Source of the DNA: Gammaproteobacteria bacterium | GTDB lineage: Bacteria; Pseudomonadota; Gammaproteobacteria; Pseudomonadales; Pseudohongiellaceae | Length of the DNA: 64,000 bases | NCBI GenBank assembly: GCA_028818225.1 | Contig: JAPPOG010000069.1 | Span: 1 to 64,000, forward strand | Direction: 5' to 3' | Part shown: in pieces, positions 17,848 to 25,179 of the stretch | Numbering within the stretch: the stretch's first letter is position 1 | Layout of the letters: each line of letters starts with the position of its first letter | Translations under genes and position numbers: made by a program | The notes under the pieces: model-generated | The model's database searches: none | The model's input: only the letters and a program-made list of their open reading frames with translations | Told to the model about the DNA's origin: nothing

Positions 17848-18207
17848 ATGTCAGATAGCTTGTATGAACGATTAGGGGGGACTGAAGGAATAACAAAAAT
17901 TGCTAGCGATCTTGTCGATATTCACATGGCAAATCCTGCCATCGCGCCAAGATATGCTGACTCCGATCCTGTTAAAGTAAAACATGGAGCGGCAACCTTT
18001 TTCATAGCGGGTACTGGTGGCCCAGATGTTTATGAAGGCGATGATATGCTGACTACGCACAAGGGAATGAACATTTCTTCACATGAGTTTATGGCCGTGC
18101 TTGATGATGCGCTTGAAGCATTGCAGAAGAACGGTATCGGTCAACGTGAACAGGAAGAAGTATTAGACATTCTCTACAGTATGCGCAGCGAGATAGTGTT
18201 AGTCTGA
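17848..18207 (+). CDS. group I truncated hemoglobin
   Basis: 119 residues, the usual length of the family, with AAAAGGAGTAGTACC before the ATG. The 2-on-2 globin start SLYERLGGTEGI is present. The proximal heme ligand is His71 in THKGMNI, and the downstream helix ALEALQKNGIG fits. No signal peptide, so it is cytosolic. Truncated hemoglobins bind O2 or NO and are linked to nitrosative stress or oxygen handling. It forms its own unit between a terminator (17758-17794) and the third paralogue of the GAIGEIVGA family. Confidence 0.9.
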   Translation: MSDSLYERLGGTEGITKIASDLVDIHMANPAIAPRYADSDPVKVKHGAATFFIAGTGGPDVYEGDDMLTTHKGMNISSHEFMAVLDDALEALQKNGIGQREQEEVLDILYSMRSEIVLV

Positions 18208-18312
18208 TATTTAAAAGGAAAAACAGCAGAAACATAATGAACAGTTTTATGGGTCGACCTTGCTGACACCGAATGTTTTCAGGCTGATAATTTGTAAGCG
18301 GAAAGCAAAATA

Positions 18313-18831
18313 ATGAATTGGGACGCGTTGGGAGCAATTGGAGAGATTGTTGGAGCAGTTGGGGTAATTGCAACACTGCTCTACCTGGCAAAACAAATTC
18401 ACGAGAGCAATTTAGCTTCCAGACAAGCAGGAACTCAAGAGATCCTTAATCAGGTCCAACAGTTCATGCACAATCTTGGTCTTAGCGCCGAACTAACTGA
18501 TTTATGGATCAGGGGTCATCTGAATAGCCCGGATCTAACCACAAATGAACTAGTTCAATTTCGGTTTTTGCTTATGCAGAACACTGTAATTTGGGAAAGA
18601 ACATTTCAACTGCAAAGTGATGGTAAATTCGATGCCCGCATTTGGGAATCCATGCTGCGGCATCGGAGAAATGTTTTGGCAAGTCCCGGATATAAGTCTT
18701 TCTATGAAGCGAGAAAAGAGCTTTTTAGTGATGAGTTTCAAACCTTCCTGGAGAAAGAGATCAACTCCATAAAGAATGAATGGAGGCCGGTAGGTGTGGA
18801 CCTGGATCAATTGGATGAGGAACGAAGCTAA
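18313..18831 (+). CDS. single-helix membrane protein, GAIGEIVGA family (paralogue C)
   Basis: 172 residues, starting MNWDALGAIGEIVGAVGVIA then TLLYLAKQI, a near copy of the N-termini at 13643-14107 and 14111-14608 but on the opposite strand, 3.7 kb away. The C-terminal domain is helical, rich in Gln, Phe and Trp, with no motif I recognise. No clear Shine-Dalgarno is seen; GGAAAGC lies 7 bases before the ATG. Function unknown. Confidence 0.75.
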   Translation: MNWDALGAIGEIVGAVGVIATLLYLAKQIHESNLASRQAGTQEILNQVQQFMHNLGLSAELTDLWIRGHLNSPDLTTNELVQFRFLLMQNTVIWERTFQLQSDGKFDARIWESMLRHRRNVLASPGYKSFYEARKELFSDEFQTFLEKEINSIKNEWRPVGVDLDQLDEERS

Positions 18832-18916
18832 CTGAAGCCCGACTCAGATTGCTCGCCGCCGGGGCCGCGATATTGCCGCAGTTTTCGACCACTTAATAAT
18901 GCGCTAAGCTAACACT

Positions 18917-19366
18917 ATGAGTTTTAGGAAAACCAAACTATTATCTGTTCTTCTGGCCGTATTTGCAGGGCTCACTATCAATTCGGCAGTAGCCCAGGTT
19001 GAAGTGTGCCAATGGCGGATTGTTAATTATTGGTCCGAGTGGTGTGCGCCATGCCGCATAGAGATTCCCATGCTAAATGCGCTAAATGCCAGATTTGCAG
19101 GTTCCAATGTGTCGGTGGTTGGTATCAATTTTGAGGAAGACCCCCGAGATCAAACTTTGGAGATAGCGGCTGAGTTGGAGATTGAATTCCCGGTGTTGAC
19201 GAAGCAGCAGGTAATCGAACTTGGATTGCGGCCCCCTGATGTACTTCCTACCACTTATATACTGTCACCTACTAATGAAGTGGTGGCTAAATTGATTGGA
19301 ATGCAAACGGAACAACAACTGCATGATCAATTGCAGATACTTGGTGTGCCTCTGACCAAACACTAG
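18917..19366 (+). CDS. periplasmic TlpA-like thioredoxin-fold protein
   Basis: 149 residues with a signal peptide (1-26). The redox motif WCAPC (Cys43, Cys46) sits in NYWSEWCAPCRIEIP, followed by VVGINFEEDP, and cis-Pro in DVLPTTYILSP, which together define the TlpA/ResA/DsbE-like thioredoxin branch. It would act as a periplasmic disulfide reductase. The next gene encodes a Cys-rich (CDCC) exported propeller protein 63 bases downstream on the same strand, an attractive redox client (inference). Confidence 0.87.
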   Translation: MSFRKTKLLSVLLAVFAGLTINSAVAQVEVCQWRIVNYWSEWCAPCRIEIPMLNALNARFAGSNVSVVGINFEEDPRDQTLEIAAELEIEFPVLTKQQVIELGLRPPDVLPTTYILSPTNEVVAKLIGMQTEQQLHDQLQILGVPLTKH

Positions 19367-19429
19367 CTATTGAATAAAAAAAGAGGCTGGCATCTGGTGG
19401 AAAATGCTTTTCTTTGGGGCTGACTTAAA

Positions 19430-20647
19430 ATGAGCAATTATGGATCGGTTATTTCGCACAATCTGCTAATAAGCCTGTGCCTTTTTTTTCCTGCCAGTTT
19501 GATGGCCGCCAGCGAAGTACATTTGCAGGAATTGCCCTCTCCAGCAATAGAAAACAGTAAGCTGTCTCGGCTTACCAGCGATGAGCAGGGAAATCTCTAT
19601 CTTTCCTGGGTAACCGAATCTGGGGATTCTGCTTCACTATTCTATTCACAACTTACGGAAAGAGGGTGGTCTGACCCTCAGGCTATTAGTAGTGGCTCGA
19701 ATTGGTTTGTAAATTGGGCAGATTTTCCTGCGCTGTCAGTTAATGAAGGAAACAAGGCTGCGCTCTGGTTAAGAATGAGCGCTGAAGGGACTTATGATTA
19801 TGATATTGACAGCCGTTTCTATGCTGCTGCCAGCAACGAGTGGAGCAATACTGCCACGCTGCATAAAGATGGCGTAAGCGCGGAACACGGATTCGTTGCC
19901 ATGCTGCCGTTATCAGGAGGCAGTACGCTAATTTCCTGGTTAGATGGTCGCAACACGAAAGTGGCCAATGGTTACGGGGAAATGACATTGCGTGCCGGGA
20001 TATTCAATTCTCGTGGTGCGACTGTCCAGGAATGGGAAGTGGATGCCCGCGTGTGTGACTGTTGTCAGACCAGCGCTGCGCTTACTGAGAAAGGACCGAT
20101 AATCGTCTACAGAGACCGATCAAGTGAAGAGATTCGTGATATCTATTCGGCGCGCTATGATAGCGGCGCCTGGACGACCCCCAAACCCGTCTACTCAGAC
20201 AATTGGCAAATCGCTGGTTGCCCGGTAAATGGACCAGCCGTAGTTGCCGATGGGAGTTTTGTAGCAGTAAGCTGGTTCACGGCCAAAGACGACCTGGCTA
20301 AAGTTCAACTGGCAGTATCCGATGACAGCGGAGATAAATTCAGTGAGCCAGTTTTGGTGGCTGCTGAAGGCACAATAGGCAGAGTAGATACTGCTATATT
20401 GAAATCCGGCGGTATTGTCGTAAGTTGGCTAGACACCAGTGAAGAACACGCAAAAATTATGCTCTCTCACTACGATCGCGACCTGCAATTACTTGATAGG
20501 ACAGAAGTCGCAACCACCAGTGCTTCCAGGCGTAGTGGATTTCCAATAATAGAAGCAATCGCTGATAGTGTTTATATAACATGGACTGATATTACTGATA
20601 CGCCCAGTGTAAAAATTGCGCGAGCGGATTATTCGATGGAGCGATGA
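19430..20647 (+). CDS. exported sialidase-like beta-propeller protein with CDCC motif
   Basis: 405 residues. Signal peptide at about 1-27. The mature protein is beta-rich with repeated blade patterns (GNLYLSWVTESG, GSTLISWLDGR, IIVYRDRSSEE, FVAVSWFTAKDD, GIVVSWLDTSEE, VYITWTDI), resembling BNR/sialidase-type propellers, but catalytic sialidase residues are not recognisable. It holds a distinctive Cys209-Asp-Cys211-Cys212 group and a further Cys264 in AGCPVNGPAV, motifs I recall from a conserved secreted family annotated only as sialidase-like. Metal binding or thiol chemistry is possible. Pairing with the TlpA-like gene supports redox handling of these cysteines. Confidence 0.65.
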   Translation: MSNYGSVISHNLLISLCLFFPASLMAASEVHLQELPSPAIENSKLSRLTSDEQGNLYLSWVTESGDSASLFYSQLTERGWSDPQAISSGSNWFVNWADFPALSVNEGNKAALWLRMSAEGTYDYDIDSRFYAAASNEWSNTATLHKDGVSAEHGFVAMLPLSGGSTLISWLDGRNTKVANGYGEMTLRAGIFNSRGATVQEWEVDARVCDCCQTSAALTEKGPIIVYRDRSSEEIRDIYSARYDSGAWTTPKPVYSDNWQIAGCPVNGPAVVADGSFVAVSWFTAKDDLAKVQLAVSDDSGDKFSEPVLVAAEGTIGRVDTAILKSGGIVVSWLDTSEEHAKIMLSHYDRDLQLLDRTEVATTSASRRSGFPIIEAIADSVYITWTDITDTPSVKIARADYSMER

Positions 20648-21250
20648 TAATAAGCTGAGTCATCCAGATACCAATAGAGTTTAGGATCCACAAGGTACAT
20701 GCAAAGGTTTCCCGGGGTGCTGCCATTTCTCGAGGACGCGATGCTGGATCAAGGAATCACATTGACGCCAAAAATCCTGTAACTAAGGCATATTGGGCGG
20801 TAATCGATGCTGGAAAATAGGTTTCAGCCAAGACATAGCAATGAAATCGATGTTGCCTACAGGGTAGATGGTTCAATACGCCATCAGGCTGCACAATACC
20901 TTTTACCGAAGGGCGTCTATTTTAATCATTGCGAGTCCCACAACACTCACCGCTACTTTTTCTTTTTGACCTTAAAGGTTCCCCTCAATTTCGTGACAAG
21001 CTACTCCGAGCATATAGCCATACATTGATATTAATCAATAAATAGACATTTAACTTTGAAATAATTTGCTCTATTAGGCCATCACAGTAAGCTTGGTTGC
21101 ACTGGCAGACTTAGCGAACTTATAGGTTTTTTCTGAGCTTGTATTTCTTTAGTCAGATCTTAACTAATAGAAAGGGTAATTAATGAGAGATTAGCACTTA
21201 AGTGGAAATGGCGCACTCGTCTGCCTTCTTCGTCAGGAGATTAGCATATT
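20648..21250 (+). other. 603-base spacer with FNR-type promoter, no convincing gene
   Basis: No convincing gene. A 73-codon open frame (20807-21028) lacks a ribosome site and family features. A 27-codon frame at 20699-20782 has a weak AAGG before its ATG. The right-hand part holds a perfect FNR palindrome (21025-21038), annotated separately, and then a ~180-base stretch leading to the SRPBCC gene, which would form a long 5' leader. Confidence 0.5.
21025..21065 (+). promoter_or_regulatory. candidate class II FNR/ANR-dependent promoter
   Basis: TTGATATTAATCAA at 21025-21038 matches the FNR consensus TTGAT-N4-ATCAA perfectly, centred at 21031.5. A -10-like hexamer AATAAT (five of six to TATAAT) lies at 21060-21065, predicting a start near 21072-21073. 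The FNR site would then be centred about -41, the spacing of class II activated promoters. No good -35 hexamer is needed or seen. It reads towards the SRPBCC gene at 21251. Confidence 0.6.
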
Positions 21251-21640
21251 ATGAAAACTCTATTCCTCGAGGAGCAATTTTCGTACTCAGCAGAAGATGT
21301 GTGGGCTGTGATTGGAGATTTGGAGCGTCACGACTGGCTCCCCTCTGTCATGGCCTCCAGGCATGAAGATGGTATTCGCTACTACCTGGTAGAAAAGCTT
21401 GGAGAGGTGCAACAGCGAATTCTTAAATTGGATTCGGAGAGTTATTATCTTGAATATATGGTGATTCATGGTCCGTCGGAGTTGGAGCAGCACCTGTCGA
21501 TCATTGAGGTCCAGCCCAACGACTGTGGCTGTGTGGTGGCTTGGACATCGGAGTTCCTGCCTGCCTCATTGGAAGATAAGTTAGAAAAGGAAAAAAGCAG
21601 CGCCCTGCAGTGCCTGCGGAGCATCCTGGCAATAAACTAG
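21251..21640 (+). CDS. cytosolic SRPBCC (START-like) family protein
   Basis: 129 residues with TCAGGAGATTAGCATATT before the ATG. No signal peptide, unlike the SRPBCC protein at 8272-8769. The SRPBCC start pattern FSYSAEDVWAVIGDLERHDWLPS is followed by a curved sheet pattern (HEDGIRYYLVEKLGEVQQRI, YLEYMVIHGPSELEQ) and a C-terminal helix. Ligand or substrate unknown. The FNR-type promoter at 21025-21065 would place it under oxygen control (inference). Confidence 0.72.
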   Translation: MKTLFLEEQFSYSAEDVWAVIGDLERHDWLPSVMASRHEDGIRYYLVEKLGEVQQRILKLDSESYYLEYMVIHGPSELEQHLSIIEVQPNDCGCVVAWTSEFLPASLEDKLEKEKSSALQCLRSILAIN

Positions 21641-22095
21641 TGGAATTCTGACCATCCTGAAGCGAGTCACATAGAGGGAGTATCAAGTTTATCTCGAGAG
21701 TTGTGCATGTCCACATCTCCGGGCTGAGCTCTACAATTAGCGCAATGCACCTTACATTCGTCCGCTTTGGTTTCCCTGTCAGTCATCCATGGGCTCGTAA
21801 GAATCAGTCCCAACGGCGCCCTTACTTGCATCAAAAACAGCCTTCTATAAGTCACAGGTAATGGGATCTAAACAACTGTCAGAGAATGACTGTGAACTTA
21901 CCCGAGTGTTGACTTTCAGTAAATCACAAAATCTGCAACCAGGCAGTTTTCAACCCTGATTAAATCAGGGATTACATCCATAATAGCGAGTAGCTCTCCT
22001 GGAAATCTTGCCAGTCCAAGAGCTGCGCGAGATCAAAGTGGGGTACGCAGTAGCGTGCAGGAAAATTACCCCTGGCTGTTATCATGCAGGATTAC
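21641..22095. other. 455-base spacer without a convincing gene
   Basis: No coding region is supported. A leftward 62-codon frame (21667-21855) has a CxxxCxxC group but no ribosome site or family features. A perfect inverted repeat CCCTGAT/ATCAGGG with a 3-base centre lies at 21954-21970; it has no T run on either side, so it looks more like a protein site than a terminator. Confidence 0.4.
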
Positions 22096-23487
22096 TTAAT
22101 TCACATCGAGCGGAATTAATCCTGAAATATTTATAGGTATTTCAATTTGCGGATAGGAGTCGATGCCAGTTTGGATAGCTGCCTTGCCCGTGATGGTGTA
22201 GGGAAAGTTTGACACGTCATTAAGTGGTATTGAAATACTTACATCCCCGCCGAAAGATCCCGTGCCTGCTGCCGCCCAGCTTCCCCGGAAAGAGACTTGG
22301 TCTGGCAATTCGAGGAAGAGTGACCCCCCAAAATCTCCAGCGAGGGATATTTGAATCGTTTCACTAGTTGTGGCAGCACCAAGGATAGTGGCTTCTGATG
22401 AGGAAACAGTTCCTGAAGCAGCGCCAGTCAGTCCATCATCGGAGGAATCCAGGGTGCCGGTGCCGTCAAGTTGCAGATCCAGGCTGACGCTGGTGTCGAT
22501 TCCCAGATTCTCGATTATTACCGGGATAGTAATTGACCTTATTTCGGTAATGTCAAAAGTTTCTGACACATTTGCACTGTTATTGTCGAGCGTGTAGGTG
22601 CTACTTGAAAAAGTACCGGTGTAACTCCCCGTATACGAGCCGTCCCCATCATGTATTGCTACGAAAGATCCCACAATATTAAACGTGACATCTTTGGTCT
22701 CATTAAGGCTGATTCTGTTATCTTCAAATGTGTGCGAGATTACTTCCGATGTCTCATAATCAACAGTGACTTGATTTGGCAATACTCCTTGACCTGTTAT
22801 GGAGGTGGAATCAGAGCTGAGGGTTCCTGAGGCACTGCCGCTGAAAACTACGCTTTCATCTATCTGCGGTATCGCGGTTGCTTCCCAGCTGCCGGCTATG
22901 TCGACGTTCAGCGTCTCATTAGTGTTTACTCCCAGCTCAGGTATGTTCAAATTTATTGGAACAGAAATGGCATGATTCAGGTTGCCAGAGTATCGCTTAT
23001 CCGCGGGAATCTCTTGGCCTTCGTAAATGCCGAGCTCGGGTACCTCAAAAGTGAATTGCAAATTATATGGCCGAGGACCATTACTCGAGGGCGCTTCTCC
23101 CTGCATTGAGACTTGCCATGTAGCGCCACCAAGGTGTTCCAGGTCTGCCGGGGTATCTGGTGCCTGACCGGGCTCATCAGAATATTGAATGCTGAAATTA
23201 CCAGTTGCTACATCGTAGTCACCGCTAAAGGTAATGTGCAGACCCAGTCCACCAGTGCAAGAGGCCGTGCCCTGGATTGTAGCCTCGATGGCACCATCCA
23301 CGAGCCGTGCGACGATGGTTCCGTCAACAGCCGCCTGCGGCGTAACATCCTCGCCTTCATCATTCTGTACTGTGCCCGAAACTGTGCCAGTAATATTTGC
23401 TACAAGTGTTGTCTGTGCCCAGACTGGATGGAAAACTACCAGCATAGAGGTACTAAGAAGAATCAATAAAAATCGAGGGAATTTCAT
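22096..23487 (-). CDS. secreted repeat-rich beta protein of unknown function
   Basis: 463 residues from ATG 23487, chosen over an upstream ATG (23568) because GGAGTTAAATAAA precedes it and a signal peptide begins there (1-25, ending Val-Trp-Ala-Gln). The mature protein is very rich in Ser, Thr, Gly and Asp. It contains loosely repeated units of the type IPxxIxxLGIxTxxxLxxxxxG followed by SGTxSSxxxxITG (for example around VNTNETLNVDIAGSW, DTSVSLDLQLDGTG and SGTVSSSEATILG). The pattern suggests a repetitive beta-sandwich or beta-solenoid surface protein. No adhesin or enzyme motif recognised. The small ORF 5 bases upstream may be its operon partner. Confidence 0.75.
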   Translation of the reverse strand: MKFPRFLLILLSTSMLVVFHPVWAQTTLVANITGTVSGTVQNDEGEDVTPQAAVDGTIVARLVDGAIEATIQGTASCTGGLGLHITFSGDYDVATGNFSIQYSDEPGQAPDTPADLEHLGGATWQVSMQGEAPSSNGPRPYNLQFTFEVPELGIYEGQEIPADKRYSGNLNHAISVPINLNIPELGVNTNETLNVDIAGSWEATAIPQIDESVVFSGSASGTLSSDSTSITGQGVLPNQVTVDYETSEVISHTFEDNRISLNETKDVTFNIVGSFVAIHDGDGSYTGSYTGTFSSSTYTLDNNSANVSETFDITEIRSITIPVIIENLGIDTSVSLDLQLDGTGTLDSSDDGLTGAASGTVSSSEATILGAATTSETIQISLAGDFGGSLFLELPDQVSFRGSWAAAGTGSFGGDVSISIPLNDVSNFPYTITGKAAIQTGIDSYPQIEIPINISGLIPLDVN

Positions 23488-23492
23488 TTTAT

Positions 23493-23789
23493 TTAACTCC
23501 AATTCGGTGCGACAAAAATGGCGCCATTGCGGAAGACGAAGATCCTCTTTAGCAAGCTGGTTTCCCAAGCATAGGAATTATTTTGGTTACCACTGAGAAT
23601 CTTATCGAAGGGTAATAGCTGGCCAAGCGCTTCTTGTTTTGGGTTGGACAGCGGAAATGAATCGTTAGTTACTTGATATTGCGCCGCAGCAAAGTCAAAA
23701 GTCCCAATGCAAATCCAAAATAATAGAAGTTGGGTTAATCGAAGATTACTTAAGGCTGGTAAGCGCTGACTGGGGACGGAGAATCGCAT
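23493..23789 (-). CDS. small putative secreted protein
   Basis: 98 residues. The N-terminal 37 residues, with basic residues and then LLLFWICIGTFDFAAAQ, look like a signal peptide, leaving a ~60-residue mature protein with no cysteine and no known motif. It ends 5 bases before the start of the repeat-rich secreted protein, in operon-like arrangement. Its own ribosome site is weak (GGTAAAATCGC), so it is less certain than its neighbour. Confidence 0.5.
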   Translation of the reverse strand: MRFSVPSQRLPALSNLRLTQLLLFWICIGTFDFAAAQYQVTNDSFPLSNPKQEALGQLLPFDKILSGNQNNSYAWETSLLKRIFVFRNGAIFVAPNWS

Positions 23790-24252
23790 GCGATTTTACC
23801 GGTCGAGTGGTAATTACCAATAAAATCATACATTTTGATTATTAATTGCCGATTAAGAAAATTAAAGATTGATTACCTAAATGTAACAAAGTGTGTCTGC
23901 GTTTAGCAGCCCGATTTTTGCTATTACTGCGGCCACCTGAAGAGCTGCTAAATTCCACCAAGAAGTCCATTAAAAGGCATAGCCGGCACCAAAAATGCTG
24001 GTTTGGCTGTACACAGACTGGTCTCTTTCAGCGAAAACACCCAGTTAGGCAGTCTTGCTTGTTTAGTAGGCGCTCTTATTTGCGAATCAAACGCATCAGG
24101 GTAACTTGATCAGGCGACTAGTTTAGAAAATCAAGCAACTCTGACCCCTTTGATTTCCAGTCTTACGCGATTCCTCTATCGCTTCCTAAGTAGCCGATAT
24201 CTATAGTATCTTCTGAGACTAGTCTGTTTATTTATATAATGAGGTATACAAG
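23790..24252. other. spacer with palindromic repeat and possible gene remnant
   Basis: No intact gene. The left end is AT-rich and should hold the promoter of the leftward secreted-protein pair. At 23970-24040 the minus strand reads a short frame ending Gly-Ala-Gly-Tyr-Ala-Phe-stop, like the C-terminus of an outer-membrane barrel, but it is interrupted by a stop just upstream. The first 71-bp palindrome lies at 24085-24155. Confidence 0.4.
24085..24155. repeat. 71-bp palindromic repeat, copy 1 (REP-like)
   Basis: Matches copy 2 (24680-24750) at 68 of 71 positions; the last 55 bases (24101-24155) are identical. Each copy is two 26-base arms around a 19-base centre. The arm contains the GGGGTCAGAGT/ACTCTGACCCC motif known from REP sequences linked to Y1-type (RAYT, TnpA-REP) transposases. 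In this copy the left arm has three changes that weaken the hairpin. Confidence 0.8.
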
Positions 24253-24609
24253 ATGGAATTAATTGCTGAATCAGTTATGGATATAACTAGCGTAATCATA
24301 AACGAAGATAGCAGCATGATCTGCTTCGAGGGTACTGTGGGTAAATATGGGCGCGTATACGCGAATCATACCTACATACCGAATGGCGTATCGAAAGATG
24401 CAGGAAAATTTTATGGAGAGGCAAGAACTATAATGGAAGATGGAACTATGGTTTCTGCAAGCTTACAGGGAGTATTTCGCAGAAATGGAGGCAAAATTAA
24501 TATCCTAAGCTTAGATGACGCTAGCAATGGAGATCAAAATTACGTCAGCATTGAAATAGATTTACTTGAGAAGAAATCAAAAGTGTCAGTATATGACGCT
24601 TGGACATAA
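24253..24609 (+). CDS. small protein of unknown function between two palindromic repeats
   Basis: 118 residues with GAGG eight bases before the ATG. It has no signal peptide or membrane segment. The sequence is beta-rich: SMICFEGTVGKYGRVYANHTY, then MVSASLQGVFRRNGGKINILSLDD, then VSIEIDLLEKKSKVSVYD. That suggests a small beta-barrel or lipocalin-like fold; I recognise no family. It is more AT-rich than its neighbours. Both flanks carry the 71-bp palindrome in direct orientation, so the gene may be cargo of a mobile unit. Confidence 0.65.
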   Translation: MELIAESVMDITSVIINEDSSMICFEGTVGKYGRVYANHTYIPNGVSKDAGKFYGEARTIMEDGTMVSASLQGVFRRNGGKINILSLDDASNGDQNYVSIEIDLLEKKSKVSVYDAWT

Positions 24610-24679
24610 TTTCCATGAAGAAATAAGGGGCTTAATCACAGATGCATCAACACTCAGGAGAACAATTTATACCAATGAA

Positions 24680-24750
24680 AATCAAACGGGTCAGAGTAAC
24701 TTGATCAGGCGACTAGTTTAGAAAATCAAGCAACTCTGACCCCTTTGATT
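24680..24750. repeat. 71-bp palindromic repeat, copy 2 (REP-like)
   Basis: The better-formed copy: left arm 24680-24705 and right arm 24725-24750 are complementary at 23 of 26 positions, around a 19-base centre. It carries GGGTCAGAGT and its complement ACTCTGACCC. It lies 595 bases from copy 1 in the same orientation and 81 bases from the 3' end of tRNA-Met. Confidence 0.85.
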
Positions 24751-24789
24751 CTCCTTTGATTTTTATTGCTTACCATGCGCTTACCCAAA

Positions 24790-24824
24790 TAAAAAAGCAC
24801 CTATGGCGCTAACCATAAGTGCTT
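24790..24824 (-). terminator. intrinsic terminator downstream of tRNA-Met
   Basis: On the minus strand a 12-bp stem (24824-24813 with 24806-24795, one mismatch) around a 6-base loop is followed by six T (24796-24791). It lies 7 bases beyond the tRNA 3' end and ends its transcript. Confidence 0.8.
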
Positions 24825-24831
24825 GATTTAG

Positions 24832-24908
24832 TGGTAGCTATGGGTGGACTTGAACCACCGACCCCAGCATTATGAATGCTGTGCTCTAACCAGCTGAGCT
24901 ACATAGCC
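24832..24908 (-). tRNA. tRNA-Met (CAU), elongator type
   Basis: 77 nucleotides including an encoded CCA. The minus strand folds as a full cloverleaf: acceptor stem starting GGCTATG, D-loop AGCTCAGCTGGTTAGAGC, anticodon stem CAGCA/TGCTG with loop TTCATAA (anticodon CAT), and a T-loop with GGTTCAAGTCC. It closely resembles the E. coli elongator tRNA-Met. The C1-A72 mismatch of initiator tRNA is absent. The position near ychF matches related genomes. Confidence 0.93.
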
Positions 24909-25179
24909 TTGGTTTCTTGCGGCTTCCGATAGCACGTCATCTGAAAATTTTATTTCCAATTTAATGCTCGACGTATGTCTGTTTACGCCTGCGCGTTAAA
25001 CCGGAAATAAAATTCCCATCTAACGCACTCTCGAAACCCTCAACATCCTGCAAAGCATAAATTGAATCTGCAGTTGTTGTTAAATATATCTTTCCTGCAT
25101 TTCCGGTGCCCATAATTAGCACCGTAGCATGCCGAAAGGCCGCGAATTTTGGCGATTTGGCGCCAAAATGTCAAGCCAG

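Noticed and set aside
20807-21028. 73-codon frame in the spacer after the propeller gene
   Set aside because: No Shine-Dalgarno, odd composition, and it overlaps the FNR palindrome region.
21954-21970. Inverted repeat CCCTGAT/ATCAGGG as terminator of the SRPBCC gene
   Set aside because: No T run follows on either strand.
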